DNA of 42,640 nucleotides from contig JAFRGW010000117.1 in the NCBI GenBank assembly GCA_017433615.1, positions 1 to 42,640 on the forward strand. The letters are read 5' to 3'. The DNA comes from Eubacterium sp. GTDB taxonomy: Bacteria > Bacillota > Clostridia > Lachnospirales > Lachnospiraceae. The notes under the pieces were generated by a model that saw only the letters and a program-made list of their open reading frames with translations, had not been told where the DNA came from and did no database searches. Each line of letters opens with the position of its first letter. The first letter of the stretch is position 1. The translations under genes were made by a program, and so were the position numbers. This document shows, piece by piece, positions 1 through 8,826 of this stretch.

Positions 1-150
1 ATGGGATTTCGTCAGTATCTGTACCGCGGAAAAGAGAATGTACTCGCACAGAGTGTGCTGACAGCTATCGCGCACGACATCAACAAGCTGCATTTCAAGA
101 TTCAAAGTGGCCGGACCGGACAGTTTCTGACAGCACTGAAAACGGCATAA
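1..150 (+). CDS. IS1182-like transposase, C-terminal end (5' end outside window)
   Basis: The first 49 codons read in frame to a TAA at 148-150. The peptide has the RGKENV...IAHDINKLHFKIQSGR pattern that I recognise from the C-terminus of IS1182-family DDE transposases in Lachnospiraceae. The ATG at position 1 is simply an internal Met; the catalytic core must lie left of the window. The right inverted repeat of the element should be within the next few tens of bases but cannot be defined without the left end. It could be an intact element or a remnant. The family assignment is from memory of the C-terminal motif, without a database match. Confidence 0.72.
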   Translation: MGFRQYLYRGKENVLAQSVLTAIAHDINKLHFKIQSGRTGQFLTALKTA

Positions 151-188
151 TTTTTGACTTTTCAAAACGACATGGGCAAGAGGCTGCT

Positions 189-228
189 TTATCCACAAGG
201 CGGTCTTATTAAAAGACGCTTATCCACA
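189..228 (+). promoter_or_regulatory. two perfect DnaA boxes
   Basis: TTATCCACA occurs at 189-197 and again at 220-228, same orientation and 31 bp apart (about three helical turns). Both match the DnaA box consensus TTATNCACA exactly. They lie in the non-coding stretch between the transposase tail and the hprK terminator. A role such as DnaA titration or a transposon-end function is inference only. Confidence 0.4.
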
Positions 229-260
229 AAAAAGCTCGAAATCAGAGGCTTATATATAAG

Positions 261-288
261 AAAAATCCGGCCAAAGAGCCGGATTTTT
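261..288. terminator. bidirectional terminator downstream of hprK
   Basis: AAAAATCCGGC at 261-271 pairs perfectly with GCCGGATTTTT at 278-288 around a 6-nt loop. On the minus strand the stem ends in a T-run after the hprK stop, so it should end the long minus-strand operon. Confidence 0.75.
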
Positions 289-301
289 CCCGATATAGCA
301 A

Positions 302-336
302 GGCTGCCGCATCAACTAATGCGACAGCCCCTTTTT
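302..336 (+). terminator. GGCTGYC-type hairpin with T-run
   Basis: GGCTGCCGCAT (302-312) pairs with ATGCGACAGCC (319-329) with one mismatch and is followed by TTTTT at 332-336 on the plus strand. It lies two bases from the end of hprK and would stop transcripts coming from the transposase side. The same GGCTG(C/T)C stem core recurs at 7960, 10897 and 23330. Confidence 0.6.
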
Positions 337-337
337 C

Positions 338-1273
338 TTATCTTCTCTTCTGCGCCAGACTTTCCTGTACACGCCGGTACAGCTCGTGTGCCGCGTTGTA
401 TCCCATCTTTTTCTGACGGTGGTTGATTGCAGCCGTCTCAACGATAATCGCCAGGTTCCGTCCGGGACGAATCGGAAGTGCATGGCTGGTAATTTTATTT
501 CCCAGAAATTCTGTGTATTCCTCTTCCATGCCGAGGCGGTCGTATTCTTTATCCGGATTGTATTCCTCCAGCTTGATGACCAGATCGATGGAGTGTGTTT
601 TCTCTACGCTCTGTACACCAAACAGGGTCTTAACGTCGATGATGCCGATGCCGCGCAGTTCGATGAAGTGCCGGGTGATATCCGGCGCCGTTCCGACAAG
701 TGTGATATCACTCACACGGCTGATCTCAACGACATCATCGCTGACGAGACGGTGTCCGCGCTTGACCAACTCCAGCGCCGTCTCACTCTTTCCGATACCG
801 CTCTCACCCATGATCAGGATACCTTCGCCGTAAACGTCGATCAGGACGCCGTGGATCGAGATACTCGGCGCCAGCTGTACATTCAGCCATCTGGTTATTT
901 CTGCCGTAAAGGGAGATGTCTGCCGCTCGGTCGAGAACGTCGGCACCTGATATTTTCTGGCCAGATCCAGCAGCTCCGGATCCGGCTCAATCTGCGTTGT
1001 AAAGACCACACACGGGACATCTTTGGAAATGAAGTCCTCATAGGCGCGCGTGCGTTCTTCTTCTGTCTTCTGCATCAGATAGGTGTACTCTACGTATCCG
1101 ATAATCTGAACGCGGCGGTTCATGAAATGCTCAAAGTATCCCGCCAGCTGCAGGGCCGGCCTGTTGATTTCCGGAATTGTGATAAAACGGTCCTCCAGAT
1201 CAATTTCCGGCGTGCAGTATTTCAGCTTCATCTGCTCCATCAGATTGGTCAGTGTGACGATCTTTTCTTTCAT
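338..1273 (-). CDS. hprK: HPr kinase/phosphorylase
   Basis: A 311-residue protein of normal family length. It is the bifunctional enzyme that phosphorylates HPr on Ser46 and removes that phosphate, and so controls carbon catabolite repression in Firmicutes. The P-loop GESGIGKSE is at about 156-164, the VSDDVVEI strand at 177-184, and the family signature IELRGIGIIDVKTLFG near 204-219. The start ATG follows a purine-rich AAGGGGGAAGG site. It is the last gene of a six-gene minus-strand run, 62 bp downstream of uvrC. A terminator at 261-288 follows. All key motifs are present and I see no anomaly. Confidence 0.97.
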   Translation of the reverse strand: MKEKIVTLTNLMEQMKLKYCTPEIDLEDRFITIPEINRPALQLAGYFEHFMNRRVQIIGYVEYTYLMQKTEEERTRAYEDFISKDVPCVVFTTQIEPDPELLDLARKYQVPTFSTERQTSPFTAEITRWLNVQLAPSISIHGVLIDVYGEGILIMGESGIGKSETALELVKRGHRLVSDDVVEISRVSDITLVGTAPDITRHFIELRGIGIIDVKTLFGVQSVEKTHSIDLVIKLEEYNPDKEYDRLGMEEEYTEFLGNKITSHALPIRPGRNLAIIVETAAINHRQKKMGYNAAHELYRRVQESLAQKRR

Positions 1274-1335
1274 TGGATGCCTTCCCCCTTGCCATCGCTT
1301 TTATATCACCGTTTCCGGCGTTGTATCAATGCACT

Positions 1336-3372
1336 TTATGATTCATTTTGATTCTGGTGAAAAAAAGCATAGACACTTTCCGCTGCCTTCTCATTCATTG
1401 ACGGAAGATTTTTCAGCGTTTCTATGTCCGCACTTCTGATTTCGTCCAGATTCTGGAAATGTTTCATCAGTTCCCTGCGTCTTGCCGGCCCCACCTGCGG
1501 AATGTCATCGAGCACGGAATGTACCTGTTCTTTGCTGCGCAGCAGTCTGTGGTACTCAATGGCAAAGCGGTGTGCCTCGTCCTGAATGCGGGTGATCAGA
1601 TGGAATCCCGCACCGGACGTATCAATCGGTATTTCCTCGTTTTCAAAATACAGCCCGCGCGTACGGTGCCGGTCGTCTTTTACCATACCGCAGACCGGAA
1701 TGTCCAGCCCCAGCCTGCCGAGAACATCAAGTGCGATGTTGACCTGTCCTTTTCCGCCGTCCATCATGATCAGATCCGGCAGACGGTCAAATCCGCTCTC
1801 TTCACGGATGCCGCGCTCAAAGCGGCGGGTCAGCACCTCTTCCATGCTCGCGTAATCATTCGGTCCTTCCACTGATTTGATGCGGAATTTCCTGTAATCT
1901 GCTTTCTTCGGCCGCCCTTTTTCATAGACGACCATAGAACCGACTGACTGGAATCCGCTGATATTCGAAATATCATATGCCTCGATGCGTTCGGGCGGTT
2001 CGATCTCCAGAAGGGAGCCGATCTCTTTGACGGCCCCGATCGTACGGCCGATTTCCCGTTTGAGGCGTTCTCTGTCCTGTGAGAGCAGGATCTGCGCGTT
2101 CCGCGCGGCCAGTTCAACGAGTTTCTCCTTCTTGCCTTTCTGCGGCGTGCGCACATAGACACGTTTCCCGCGCTTCGCAGTCAGCCACTCTTCGATAATC
2201 TGCGCCTCTTCCACAACATCAGAGAGCATCAGTTCCTTCGGAATGAACGGCGTGCCGGCATAGTACTGCTTCAGAAAACTCTGCAGAACCGCGCCGCGGT
2301 CATCGCCGTCTGTCGCTTTCAGATAGAAATGATCCCGACCGATCAGTTTGCCGTCCCGCACGAAGAAGACCTGTACAATTGCGTCCTCACCTTCCATGGC
2401 AAGTCCGAGCACATCCTGGTCATCGCCGCTGCTGTTGGTCATTTTCTGATGTTCCATGACCTTCCGCACACTGGCGATCAGATCGCGGTAGGATGCCGCC
2501 CGCTCAAAATTCAATTCTTCCGATGCCTGCTGCATCTGTTCGGTCAGTCGTTTGATCTCCTCACCCGGATTGCCGTTCAGGAAGGAAATTGCCTGCTGCA
2601 GGGACGCCTGATATTCTTCTTCAGAGATCCAGCCCTGGCACGGTGCCTTGCACTGATGTATATGGTAGTACAGGCAGGGACGCTCCCGCCCGATCTCTTT
2701 GGGCAGATTCCGGTTGCAGGACCGCAGATGGTACAGCTTCCGGACCAGATCAATGGTTTCCTTGACGGCAGATGCGTTCGGATAGGGACCGAAGTACCGC
2801 GCCTTATCTTTGCGCATGTGATGCGCATATAGTACACGCGGATAGGCATCCTGCACCGTCACCTTGATAAACGGGTAGGCCTTGTCATCCATCAGCATCG
2901 TGTTGTACTTCGGCCGGTATTCCTTGATCAGATTGCACTCAAGCACAAGTGCTTCCACCTCGGAATCTGTCACGATGTATTCAAAACGCGCGACCTGCGG
3001 CACCATACTGTAGATCTTCAGACGCTTGTTGCGGCTGTTTGAAAAATACTGCCGCACGCGGTTCCGCAGGCTGACGGCCTTGCCGACATACATCACCACA
3101 TCCCGCGCGTCATACATGAGGTAGACGCCGGGCTTTGCGGGGAGTTTCTTCAGCTCCTCTTTGATGTCAAAGTGCGGGTGTTCCGGGTTCTGCGCCTGCT
3201 CCGTCTGTGGCTGGCGGTTCTCCTGCACCCTCTGATCCACTTGTGGCTGCAGATTCTCCTGCCCGGTCTGCTCCGCCTGTGGCTGCAGGTTCTGTTCCCG
3301 GCTGTTCTGCATCAGCGCCGGTTCGTTCTTCAATTGCTTTGACTGATTCTGATTCTGCTTCTCCTGCTTCAT
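1336..3372 (-). CDS. uvrC: UvrABC excinuclease subunit C
   Basis: Nucleotide excision repair incision subunit. From the N-terminus: a GIY-YIG nuclease domain ([11 protein letters not shown], then [18 protein letters not shown]), four cysteines of the known UvrC Fe-S site ending [13 protein letters not shown], a UVR motif ([20 protein letters not shown]), the RNase H-like domain ([15 protein letters not shown]), and a C-terminal helix-hairpin-helix. The usual start is just before [15 protein letters not shown], but no ATG lies there. The nearest ATG start gives 678 residues with about 70 extra Gln/Glu/Asn-rich residues in 12-residue repeats. That ATG has a GGAG four bases upstream and lies inside ftsH, making a 206-bp overlap. 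A GTG start near 3240 or 3228 is possible. Confidence 0.95.
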   Translation of the reverse strand: MKQEKQNQNQSKQLKNEPALMQNSREQNLQPQAEQTGQENLQPQVDQRVQENRQPQTEQAQNPEHPHFDIKEELKKLPAKPGVYLMYDARDVVMYVGKAVSLRNRVRQYFSNSRNKRLKIYSMVPQVARFEYIVTDSEVEALVLECNLIKEYRPKYNTMLMDDKAYPFIKVTVQDAYPRVLYAHHMRKDKARYFGPYPNASAVKETIDLVRKLYHLRSCNRNLPKEIGRERPCLYYHIHQCKAPCQGWISEEEYQASLQQAISFLNGNPGEEIKRLTEQMQQASEELNFERAASYRDLIASVRKVMEHQKMTNSSGDDQDVLGLAMEGEDAIVQVFFVRDGKLIGRDHFYLKATDGDDRGAVLQSFLKQYYAGTPFIPKELMLSDVVEEAQIIEEWLTAKRGKRVYVRTPQKGKKEKLVELAARNAQILLSQDRERLKREIGRTIGAVKEIGSLLEIEPPERIEAYDISNISGFQSVGSMVVYEKGRPKKADYRKFRIKSVEGPNDYASMEEVLTRRFERGIREESGFDRLPDLIMMDGGKGQVNIALDVLGRLGLDIPVCGMVKDDRHRTRGLYFENEEIPIDTSGAGFHLITRIQDEAHRFAIEYHRLLRSKEQVHSVLDDIPQVGPARRRELMKHFQNLDEIRSADIETLKNLPSMNEKAAESVYAFFHQNQNES

Positions 3373-5233
3373 TCTCTCCGTTCTGCACCTTCTTCAGGAT
3401 TTCCATGAATTCCTTGCCGGTGATGGTTTCCTTCGTGATCAGGTACGCTGCGATCTCATCGAGTGCATGGCGGTTTTCCTGCAGAATTGCTTTTGCCTTC
3501 TGATAGGATTCATCCAGAATCCGCATGACTTCATGGTCGACCTCGGTCGCAGTCGCATCGCCGCAGTCCATCACGGCGCGGCCGCTTAAGTATTCATGCT
3601 CCACACGGGCGAGACCCATGAGGCCGAATTTCTCCGACATGCCGTACTGGGTGATCATCGCGCGCACCAGCTTCGTCGCGCGCTCGATATCATTCGATGC
3701 GCCGGTCGTGACATTTCCGAAGACAATTTCTTCTGCCGCACGGCCGCCGAGCATGCCGACAACCATCGCCTCGAGTTCGGTCTTCGTGTTCAGATATTTC
3801 TCTTCTTCCGGTACCTGCAGCACATAGCCCAGCGCGCCCATGGTGCGCGGAATAATCGTGATCTTCTGCACCGGTTCTGCATCTTTCTGCAGTGCGCTGA
3901 TCAGCGCGTGGCCGACTTCATGGTAGGAGACAATCCGCCGCTCTTCCTCACTGAGAATGCGGTCTTTCTTCTCCTTGCCCACCAGTACAACTTCAACGGC
4001 CGCCATCAGGTCTTCCTGCGAGACGGCCTTTCTGCCGTTCTTGACAGCGAGGATCGCCGCCTCGTTGATCATATTGGCAAGATCGGAGCCGACCGCACCG
4101 GAGGTTGCCAGCGCCGTCGCCTCAAAATCAACCGTATCATCAATCAGAACATCTTTTGCATGCACCTTCAGGATCGCAATCCGGCCCTTGAGATCCGGCC
4201 GGTCCACAATCACGCGCCTGTCGAAACGGCCCGGACGCAGCAGCGCAGGATCCAGCACTTCCGGCCGGTTGGTCGCCGCCAGAATCAGCAGCCCTTTGGA
4301 GCTGTCAAATCCGTCCATCTCAGCGAGCAGCTGGTTGAGCGTCTGCTCGCGCTCGTCGTTTCCGCCGCCGTATCTGGAATCACGGGATTTTCCGATCGCA
4401 TCAATCTCATCGATAAAGATAATGCACGGCGCGCTTTTCTTGGCCTCCTCAAACAGGTCGCGGACGCGGGATGCGCCCACACCTACAAACATTTCTACAA
4501 ACTCAGAGCCGGACAGTGAGAAAAACGGCACATGCGCCTCTCCCGCAACTGCCTTGGCCAGCAGCGTTTTTCCGGTTCCGGGCGGTCCCACAAGCAGCGC
4601 GCCTTTGGGAAGAATCGCACCGATCTGGTTGTAGCGCTCCGGATTGTGCAGGAATTCTACAACCTCCTGCAGGGATTCCTTTGCCTCATCCTCGCCGGCA
4701 ACATCCTGAAACGTAATGCCGGTCTCACGCTGCACGTAATTGCGGGCTTTGCTCTTACCGACGCCCATGATGCCGCCGCGCCCCATGCCGCGCATGATAA
4801 AGTTAAATCCGACCAGCATGATGACCAGCGGCAGCGCAATGCTGACAATTGTCGAGATGATCTCCTCCAGCATATTCGGCGTCTTCTTGATATACTCGAT
4901 CCCGGTATCCTGCAGCAGTTCATTCAGTCCGTTCTCGTCGCCGACCAGCTTCACGGTATAAGTCTCGTTCGGGTTGTCCGGATTTTCCGGTTTCTTCGGC
5001 GTTACCGTCAGAATATTCGACTCCAGCTCAATCTTTTCAATCTCATCCGCCTTTACCATCTCGATAAAGCGGTCATAGGAGATCTCATTGCTGTTCATCT
5101 CAGACAGCTGTGAGACCAGTACAAATATCATCAGACTCAGCAACAGGCAGACTGCTACCATCAGGATCGTCTGCCTGTTGTTTTTATTGGGTTCCTGCCC
5201 GTTTTTGTTTTGGTTATTCTGGTTATCTGCCAT
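3167..5233 (-). CDS. ftsH: ATP-dependent zinc metalloprotease FtsH
   Basis: Membrane-anchored AAA+ protease of 688 residues. Two membrane segments flank the extracytoplasmic domain (about 23-43 and 125-148). Then come Walker A GPPGTGKT (216-223), Walker [10 protein letters not shown] (271-279), the second region of homology ending RPGRFDRR, and the zinc-binding HEVGH (438-442). The N-terminal 20 residues are Asn/Gln/Lys-rich. The last 50 residues are an Ala/Gly/Glu/Thr tail built from 12-residue repeats, well beyond the usual end of the protease domain and overlapping uvrC. The ATG is 6 bp after the stop of the 204-aa gene; the ribosome site is weak (AGAAAGTAAC), which suggests translational coupling. 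Confidence 0.97.
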   Translation of the reverse strand: MADNQNNQNKNGQEPNKNNRQTILMVAVCLLLSLMIFVLVSQLSEMNSNEISYDRFIEMVKADEIEKIELESNILTVTPKKPENPDNPNETYTVKLVGDENGLNELLQDTGIEYIKKTPNMLEEIISTIVSIALPLVIMLVGFNFIMRGMGRGGIMGVGKSKARNYVQRETGITFQDVAGEDEAKESLQEVVEFLHNPERYNQIGAILPKGALLVGPPGTGKTLLAKAVAGEAHVPFFSLSGSEFVEMFVGVGASRVRDLFEEAKKSAPCIIFIDEIDAIGKSRDSRYGGGNDEREQTLNQLLAEMDGFDSSKGLLILAATNRPEVLDPALLRPGRFDRRVIVDRPDLKGRIAILKVHAKDVLIDDTVDFEATALATSGAVGSDLANMINEAAILAVKNGRKAVSQEDLMAAVEVVLVGKEKKDRILSEEERRIVSYHEVGHALISALQKDAEPVQKITIIPRTMGALGYVLQVPEEEKYLNTKTELEAMVVGMLGGRAAEEIVFGNVTTGASNDIERATKLVRAMITQYGMSEKFGLMGLARVEHEYLSGRAVMDCGDATATEVDHEVMRILDESYQKAKAILQENRHALDEIAAYLITKETITGKEFMEILKKVQNGENEAGEAESESVKAIEERTGADAEQPGTEPAATGGADRAGESAATSGSEGAGEPPATDGAGAEPGTPAL
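3194..3313 (-). repeat. 36-bp tandem repeat shared by ftsH 3' end and uvrC 5' end
   Basis: Three degenerate 36-bp units are anchored by TGTGGCTG at 3206, 3242 and 3278. The minus strand is read in two frames. In uvrC it gives [12 protein letters not shown]-like 12-residue units, and in ftsH it gives [12 protein letters not shown]-like 12-residue units. The array explains both low-complexity tails. Confidence 0.85.
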
Positions 5234-5239
5234 AATCTG

Positions 5240-5854
5240 TTACTTTCTGTTTTTTTCTACGAGTTCATAAAATCCATCTGTAATTTCCGGAAATACGTCC
5301 GTCAGCGTTCTTGCAGCGGCATCGGTAAATAATTTCAGGTCCTCCACGGCATCGATTTCCTGCGGAATTTCATATGCAATGGTATAAATATCTCTGCCGA
5401 TTTTGCTCTGCAGTGTCTCTTCTTTGATGCGTCCGACGCCGAAAAGGATCGCGCCGTAATTCCGGTCCCGCTGACAGAGATCCAGATAGACGCGCGTCAG
5501 CTGACAGAACTCCTGATACAGAACCTTCTGTCCGGCCTCACCGTATTCTGCCGCCAGGTCAAGCTGCCAGTCCGCCTTCACACTGGCCAGTTCCTTGCGG
5601 ACCTTGCGCTTAAACCCGAAACTTTTCCGCGCATTTGCCAGAAACTGCAGGGTCATCCATCCGCGGATGAAATAGTCCACTGACTGCCCCTTCTCCAGTT
5701 TTTTTCCGTAACGGGATTCCAGAAGCTTTACGCGCAGCTCATTCTCCGGGGACATTCCCTCTTCCAGAATCGCAGCGTCCAGAATTGCCTTGCGCTTCTC
5801 GCGTTTCAGTTCTCTGTAATAGTCGCGCTCCCACTGTTTTTCAAGTATCTGCAT
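5240..5854 (-). CDS. conserved protein of unknown function (204 aa)
   Basis: I do not recognise a characterised family. The protein is hydrophilic, mostly helical in appearance, with a strongly charged N-terminus (WERDYYRELKREKRKAIL), no signal peptide and no membrane segment, so it should be cytoplasmic. The start follows GGAAAGGATCC at good spacing. It sits 6 bp upstream of ftsH and downstream of the J-domain gene, from which a dispersed repeat (5876-5936) separates it. Being placed in the operon of a chaperone-like protein and a membrane protease hints at a link with protein quality control, but that is context only. I have seen similar proteins annotated as a DUF in Lachnospiraceae. Confidence 0.8.
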   Translation of the reverse strand: MQILEKQWERDYYRELKREKRKAILDAAILEEGMSPENELRVKLLESRYGKKLEKGQSVDYFIRGWMTLQFLANARKSFGFKRKVRKELASVKADWQLDLAAEYGEAGQKVLYQEFCQLTRVYLDLCQRDRNYGAILFGVGRIKEETLQSKIGRDIYTIAYEIPQEIDAVEDLKLFTDAAARTLTDVFPEITDGFYELVEKNRK

Positions 5855-5875
5855 ATCGGGATCCTTTCCTGCATA

Positions 5876-5936
5876 TTCAAACCCGCCGCCTGACGCTCCA
5901 CGCGTCTTAATAAGGGGGACTGATCCACTGAGTTCA
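5876..5936 (+). repeat. dispersed intergenic repeat, copy A
   Basis: A 61-bp element starting TTCAAACCCGCCGCCTGACG and ending GACTGATCCACTGAGTTCA. It matches copy B (13923-13983) at 55 of 61 positions by eye. It fills most of the gap between the J-domain gene and the 204-aa gene. Confidence 0.85.
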
Positions 5937-5941
5937 CACCA

Positions 5942-6637
5942 TCAGCAGCATATCACGCCGCCATAAGGGCCGCAGCAGCAGAGATTCATGACCATGCACG
6001 CCATACACATCGTACACAGACTTCCCGGTCCGGCCTGCCGGCTCGTCTGGCAGTCCTCATAACCGTATCCGCGCCCCATATCCTGGTACCAGTCATTCGC
6101 ACCCGACAGCTGACTGTACAGCTGTTGATACTGCATGTTTTCTGGTTCCATAGAAGCCGCACGCTTCGCATCCTCCGTCGCATTGACGTTGTTGCCGATC
6201 CCGGCATTTGCAATCGCATGATAATAATACCAGACGGCTGTCCGCTCCGGAATATCCTCCAGCACATGCAGGGCCTCGGTGTAATGTCTGCTGTTCAGAT
6301 AATTGAGCACTGCCTGCAGTTTCGGATCCTGTGCGGCCGAAGACCCGGTTCTGCCATATCCGTAGCCGCCAAATCCGCCGAACCCGCCATAGCTTCCGTA
6401 GCCGCCGGTATTTCCGTATCCGCCGGCGGTACTGCCTGCAGTTCCGTGCTCGCGCTCGTCCACAATCTGATCATATGCCTGCTGGACCTGCTTGAACATC
6501 TCCTCCGCCTGCTCTTTATTCGGATTGTTGATATTGGCATCCGGATGATATTTTCTGCTGAGTGTCCGGTATGCTTTCTTGATTTCATCCATGTCGGCAT
6601 CCCGCGGGACACCGAGCACTTTATATGGATCCTGCAT
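5942..6637 (-). CDS. J-domain protein with TPR-like region and Cys-rich C-terminus
   Basis: A 231-residue protein beginning [10 protein letters not shown], a typical J-domain start, with HPD at 31-33, so it should stimulate a DnaK-type ATPase. After the J-domain comes a Gly/Tyr/Phe-rich linker ([18 protein letters not shown]), then a helical TPR-like segment ([17 protein letters not shown]). The last 35 residues hold a cluster of about ten cysteines ending [12 protein letters not shown]. It lacks the zinc-finger and substrate domains of true DnaJ, so it is not the housekeeping co-chaperone. I chose the start at 6637, not an upstream ATG, because the J-domain begins there and GGGGAGAAG precedes it. 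It overlaps the upstream gene by 17 bp, which implies coupled translation. Confidence 0.88.
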   Translation of the reverse strand: MQDPYKVLGVPRDADMDEIKKAYRTLSRKYHPDANINNPNKEQAEEMFKQVQQAYDQIVDEREHGTAGSTAGGYGNTGGYGSYGGFGGFGGYGYGRTGSSAAQDPKLQAVLNYLNSRHYTEALHVLEDIPERTAVWYYYHAIANAGIGNNVNATEDAKRAASMEPENMQYQQLYSQLSGANDWYQDMGRGYGYEDCQTSRQAGPGSLCTMCMACMVMNLCCCGPYGGVICC

Positions 6638-7511
6638 TTTGTTTCTTCTCCCCGCGCTTTCCGAAAAGGCCGCGGCGTGCCCGCTCGGAGAGCCATTCCT
6701 TTCCGGACAGCTTTGGATTTTCCACCCAAAGTCCGGAATAGAGTACATTGCGCAGCAGATCTGCGTATTCTACAATCGGCAGGCGTTCAAATGCACGGGC
6801 TGCCGATGATGCCATCATTGTCAGTATTTCATTGGCCCGCTTCTGAAAATCCGGTTCCTCTGCCATTGCAAAGAACGGATTGTACGTCCCGTTCTTCCGG
6901 TCCTCCTCCAGATCATCAAAGGCGTCCTTCAGATAAATGTATTTTCCGAGATAAAAGCCCACATCGCCCAGGGACCGGCTCCAGTGATCCGCCTGAAACG
7001 TGAAAATCTCACGCATCAGCGTTCCGGTCAGTCCCGCTGCAAGGTCAAGATCCGTGCTCTTCGCCTGCTCGGCTCTGTGCAGTTCTTTCAGATATGTCCG
7101 GATCGCCTGCACTTTTTCCGGATAGCGCGCTGCTGTTCTGCTGTAGGATTTTTTCAGCAGACGGGCGGCAGCGAGGCTCTTCCTGTTTTTCTCGTCAATC
7201 CAGTCGTCCATCAGGTTGTGATAAACCAGCAGCATATTCATGTCTGCCGCATAGGACGTGTACCGGTTGCGGTAACACATCCGGCGCGCGCCGCCGTGGA
7301 ACATACACCGGTGTACTTCGCGGGTGGTTTCTTCCTCATAGAGTGCCGTCAGCAGAATTGCCAGAAATGTCATATCGTACGTGAGCGTCGGCCTTGACCG
7401 CTGCCCGGACGCCGCCTTAAGGTCCTGGCACAAACCGCAGTAAAAATGATTGTATGCCTCATAATCTTTGACCTTCAGTTCGTCCCGGTCAATTGTGATA
7501 TAGCCAAACAA
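6621..7511 (-). CDS. DUF5685-like protein with two Asp-rich motifs
   Basis: A 296-residue soluble, all-helical looking protein that I believe belongs to DUF5685. I place the start at the TTG of 7511 (MFGYITID), with GGAGG nine bases upstream. A longer frame would start upstream of the promoter -10 at 7550-7555, so it is ruled out. Four cysteines (YCGLC at 24-28, then C69 and C79) could bind a metal. DDWIDE at 102-107 and [14 protein letters not shown] at 199-212 resemble the two aspartate motifs of squalene/phytoene synthases (see findings). The reaction is unknown. It is the first gene of the operon leading to ftsH, uvrC and hprK, overlapping the J-domain gene by 17 bp. Confidence 0.82.
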   Translation of the reverse strand: MFGYITIDRDELKVKDYEAYNHFYCGLCQDLKAASGQRSRPTLTYDMTFLAILLTALYEEETTREVHRCMFHGGARRMCYRNRYTSYAADMNMLLVYHNLMDDWIDEKNRKSLAAARLLKKSYSRTAARYPEKVQAIRTYLKELHRAEQAKSTDLDLAAGLTGTLMREIFTFQADHWSRSLGDVGFYLGKYIYLKDAFDDLEEDRKNGTYNPFFAMAEEPDFQKRANEILTMMASSAARAFERLPIVEYADLLRNVLYSGLWVENPKLSGKEWLSERARRGLFGKRGEKKQNAGSI

Positions 7512-7549
7512 ATCTGTAAACCTCCGCGGCAGAAAACACCTACGAAGCC

Positions 7550-7578
7550 AGTATACCAAAACCTGATATCTAAGTAAA
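7550..7578 (-). promoter_or_regulatory. sigma-A promoter of the DUF5685-to-hprK operon
   Basis: On the minus strand TTTACT (7573-7578), a 17-bp spacer, then TATACT (7550-7555), with TGG directly before the -10 (extended -10). It would give a leader of about 30 nt to the TTG start at 7511. Confidence 0.65.
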
Positions 7579-7657
7579 GCAAGGGGATTCTAAAGCATTT
7601 CTAAAATCGCTGCCGATCCGGATCCGGGTGCCGGCGCCTGCAATTTCTGACAAAGAC

Positions 7658-7686
7658 TTGCTGTTTCCGGGGCGATTCTTTACAAT
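7658..7686 (+). promoter_or_regulatory. sigma-A promoter of the 81-aa membrane protein
   Basis: TTGCTG at 7658-7663, a 17-bp spacer, then TACAAT at 7681-7686, about 40 bp before the start codon. Confidence 0.6.
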
Positions 7687-7725
7687 AGCTGTATCTGATA
7701 CACATGAGAGGAGAACAGGACTTCG

Positions 7726-7971
7726 ATGAAAAAGATCAGAAGAATCACAGCGATTCTGGGAATTGTACTGCTCGTGGGCATCTATGCTTCCACTATGGTA
7801 TTTGCACTGATGGACAGCCCGATGGCCGGCCGCCTGCTGATGGCATCTGTCTTCTGTACCGTGGCCGTTCCGGTAATTTTGTACGGGATGATGCTGGTGG
7901 CGAAAAATCTGGAGCAGAAAGGGGAAGAGATGCGGCGCGAAGCTGAGGAAGAAGAAAACGGGCTGTCATAA
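7726..7971 (+). CDS. small membrane protein (81 aa), unknown function
   Basis: An 81-residue protein with two predicted membrane helices (about residues 7-29 and 37-60) and a strongly acidic C-terminal tail rich in Glu, probably cytoplasmic. AGAGGAG stands 13 bases before the ATG, and a sigma-A promoter lies just upstream. The stop codon is inside the stem-loop at 7960-7983, so translation end and terminator are fused. It is a single-gene unit convergent with the thioesterase operon. I recognise no family; a regulatory or membrane-stress role would be speculation. Confidence 0.72.
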   Translation: MKKIRRITAILGIVLLVGIYASTMVFALMDSPMAGRLLMASVFCTVAVPVILYGMMLVAKNLEQKGEEMRREAEEEENGLS

Positions 7972-7983
7972 ATATGACAGCCC
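7960..7983. terminator. bidirectional terminator
   Basis: GGGCTGTCATA (7960-7970) and TATGACAGCCC (7973-7983) form a perfect 11-bp stem with a 2-nt loop. On the minus strand it is followed by GTTTTCTTCTT, serving the thioesterase operon; on the plus strand it overlaps the stop of the 81-aa gene. Confidence 0.8.
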
Positions 7984-7995
7984 TTAATAACAGAA

Positions 7996-8436
7996 TCAGG
8001 AATCCAGCGTCGCGTAGGTGTAGATCCCGCGCGCGAGGACGGTGCCGTCCTGGCTGGTCACTTCGACGTCTGTGACGATCACACGTCTGCCGCCTTTGAT
8101 GACAGTTCCCTTGCCAATGATCTCTGTGCAGTCTTTCAGACCGGGACGGAGGTAATGCAGGGAACAGTCCAGGGTGGTGACCGGGTGGCCCAGCGTGCTG
8201 GCTGCGGATCCGCCGGCCACATCGGCCGTTGTGGCGATCGCACCGCCGTGCACGGATCCGACCGGATTGCGCATCTGGTCAGTAATGGTCATCCGGGTGA
8301 TTCCGTAACCTTCGCCCATCTCGGTGATGGTCAGGCCAATCAGATTTGCAAAATGATTGTACTGGTTTCTGTATTCCCGGATCTCATCGATTGTCATGCT
8401 TTGCATGTCAATCTCTTTTGGCTCCTGATAGCGCAT
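7996..8436 (-). CDS. PaaI/YbgC-type hotdog thioesterase
   Basis: A 146-residue hotdog-fold protein of the PaaI/4HBT class, which hydrolyses acyl-CoA thioesters. The diagnostic segment is NPVGSVHGGAIATTADVAGG, with the HGG of the family and the Asp of the following helix as likely active-site residues. LHYLRPGLKD and the strand pattern KGGRRVIVTDVEVTSQDG complete the fold. GAGGTG precedes the chosen start. It lies 3 bp behind the Dabb gene, so the two are co-transcribed. The acyl substrate cannot be told from sequence. Confidence 0.88.
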   Translation of the reverse strand: MRYQEPKEIDMQSMTIDEIREYRNQYNHFANLIGLTITEMGEGYGITRMTITDQMRNPVGSVHGGAIATTADVAGGSAASTLGHPVTTLDCSLHYLRPGLKDCTEIIGKGTVIKGGRRVIVTDVEVTSQDGTVLARGIYTYATLDS

Positions 8437-8439
8437 GCA

Positions 8440-8742
8440 TTACACCTCGTAGTCGATGCAGGCGCGCGATTTGGTGTAGGGACGCACCTTCTCATCTGCC
8501 ACTTTGACATGTGCCGGATGTACGGCATAGGCAGCCAGTGCATCCGCATCCGTCAGTGTGGAATCCAGCATGACATCTACGGTAGATGTCGGCAGTTTTT
8601 CAATCTGTACATGTACTTCCAGAAGGCCGGGCACCTGTCCGGCAAGACCCTCAAGTCCTTCTTTGATGCCGCGCATGACGGCTTCTTTCTCTTCGCCTGC
8701 GAGTTCGTCTTTCAGCTGCCACAGGATCACATGCTTTAACAT
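8440..8742 (-). CDS. Dabb (dimeric alpha/beta barrel) family protein
   Basis: A 100-residue protein beginning MLKHVILWQLKD, the typical first strand and histidine of the stress-responsive A/B barrel (Dabb) family. Members form dimeric ferredoxin-like barrels; some act as small cyclases or decarboxylases, but most have no known reaction. The full domain is present, including the AYAVHPAHVKVADEKVRPY stretch with the conserved HP. AAAGGAG precedes the ATG at good spacing. It is the upstream partner of the thioesterase (3-bp gap). Confidence 0.88.
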   Translation of the reverse strand: MLKHVILWQLKDELAGEEKEAVMRGIKEGLEGLAGQVPGLLEVHVQIEKLPTSTVDVMLDSTLTDADALAAYAVHPAHVKVADEKVRPYTKSRACIDYEV

Positions 8743-8774
8743 TTCGATGCTCCTTTTCAGAATCCATTTCGTCC

Positions 8775-8812
8775 GGGAGATTCCCCGCCGCCTGCAGAGA
8801 CGCGGGGCTCCC
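8775..8812. terminator. GC-rich hairpin between rpiA and the Dabb gene
   Basis: GGGAG plus CCCCGC (8775-8779, 8783-8788) pair with GCGGGG plus CTCCC (8802-8812), with a 3-nt bulge. No T-run follows on the minus strand, so it may be a processing or attenuating hairpin and not a strong terminator. Confidence 0.45.
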
Positions 8813-8826
8813 CCATCTGAATTGAT

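Noticed and set aside
5942-6748. Longer start of the J-domain protein
   Set aside because: The extra 37 residues overlap the upstream gene deeply and precede the usual J-domain start MQDPYKVLG, which has its own ribosome site.
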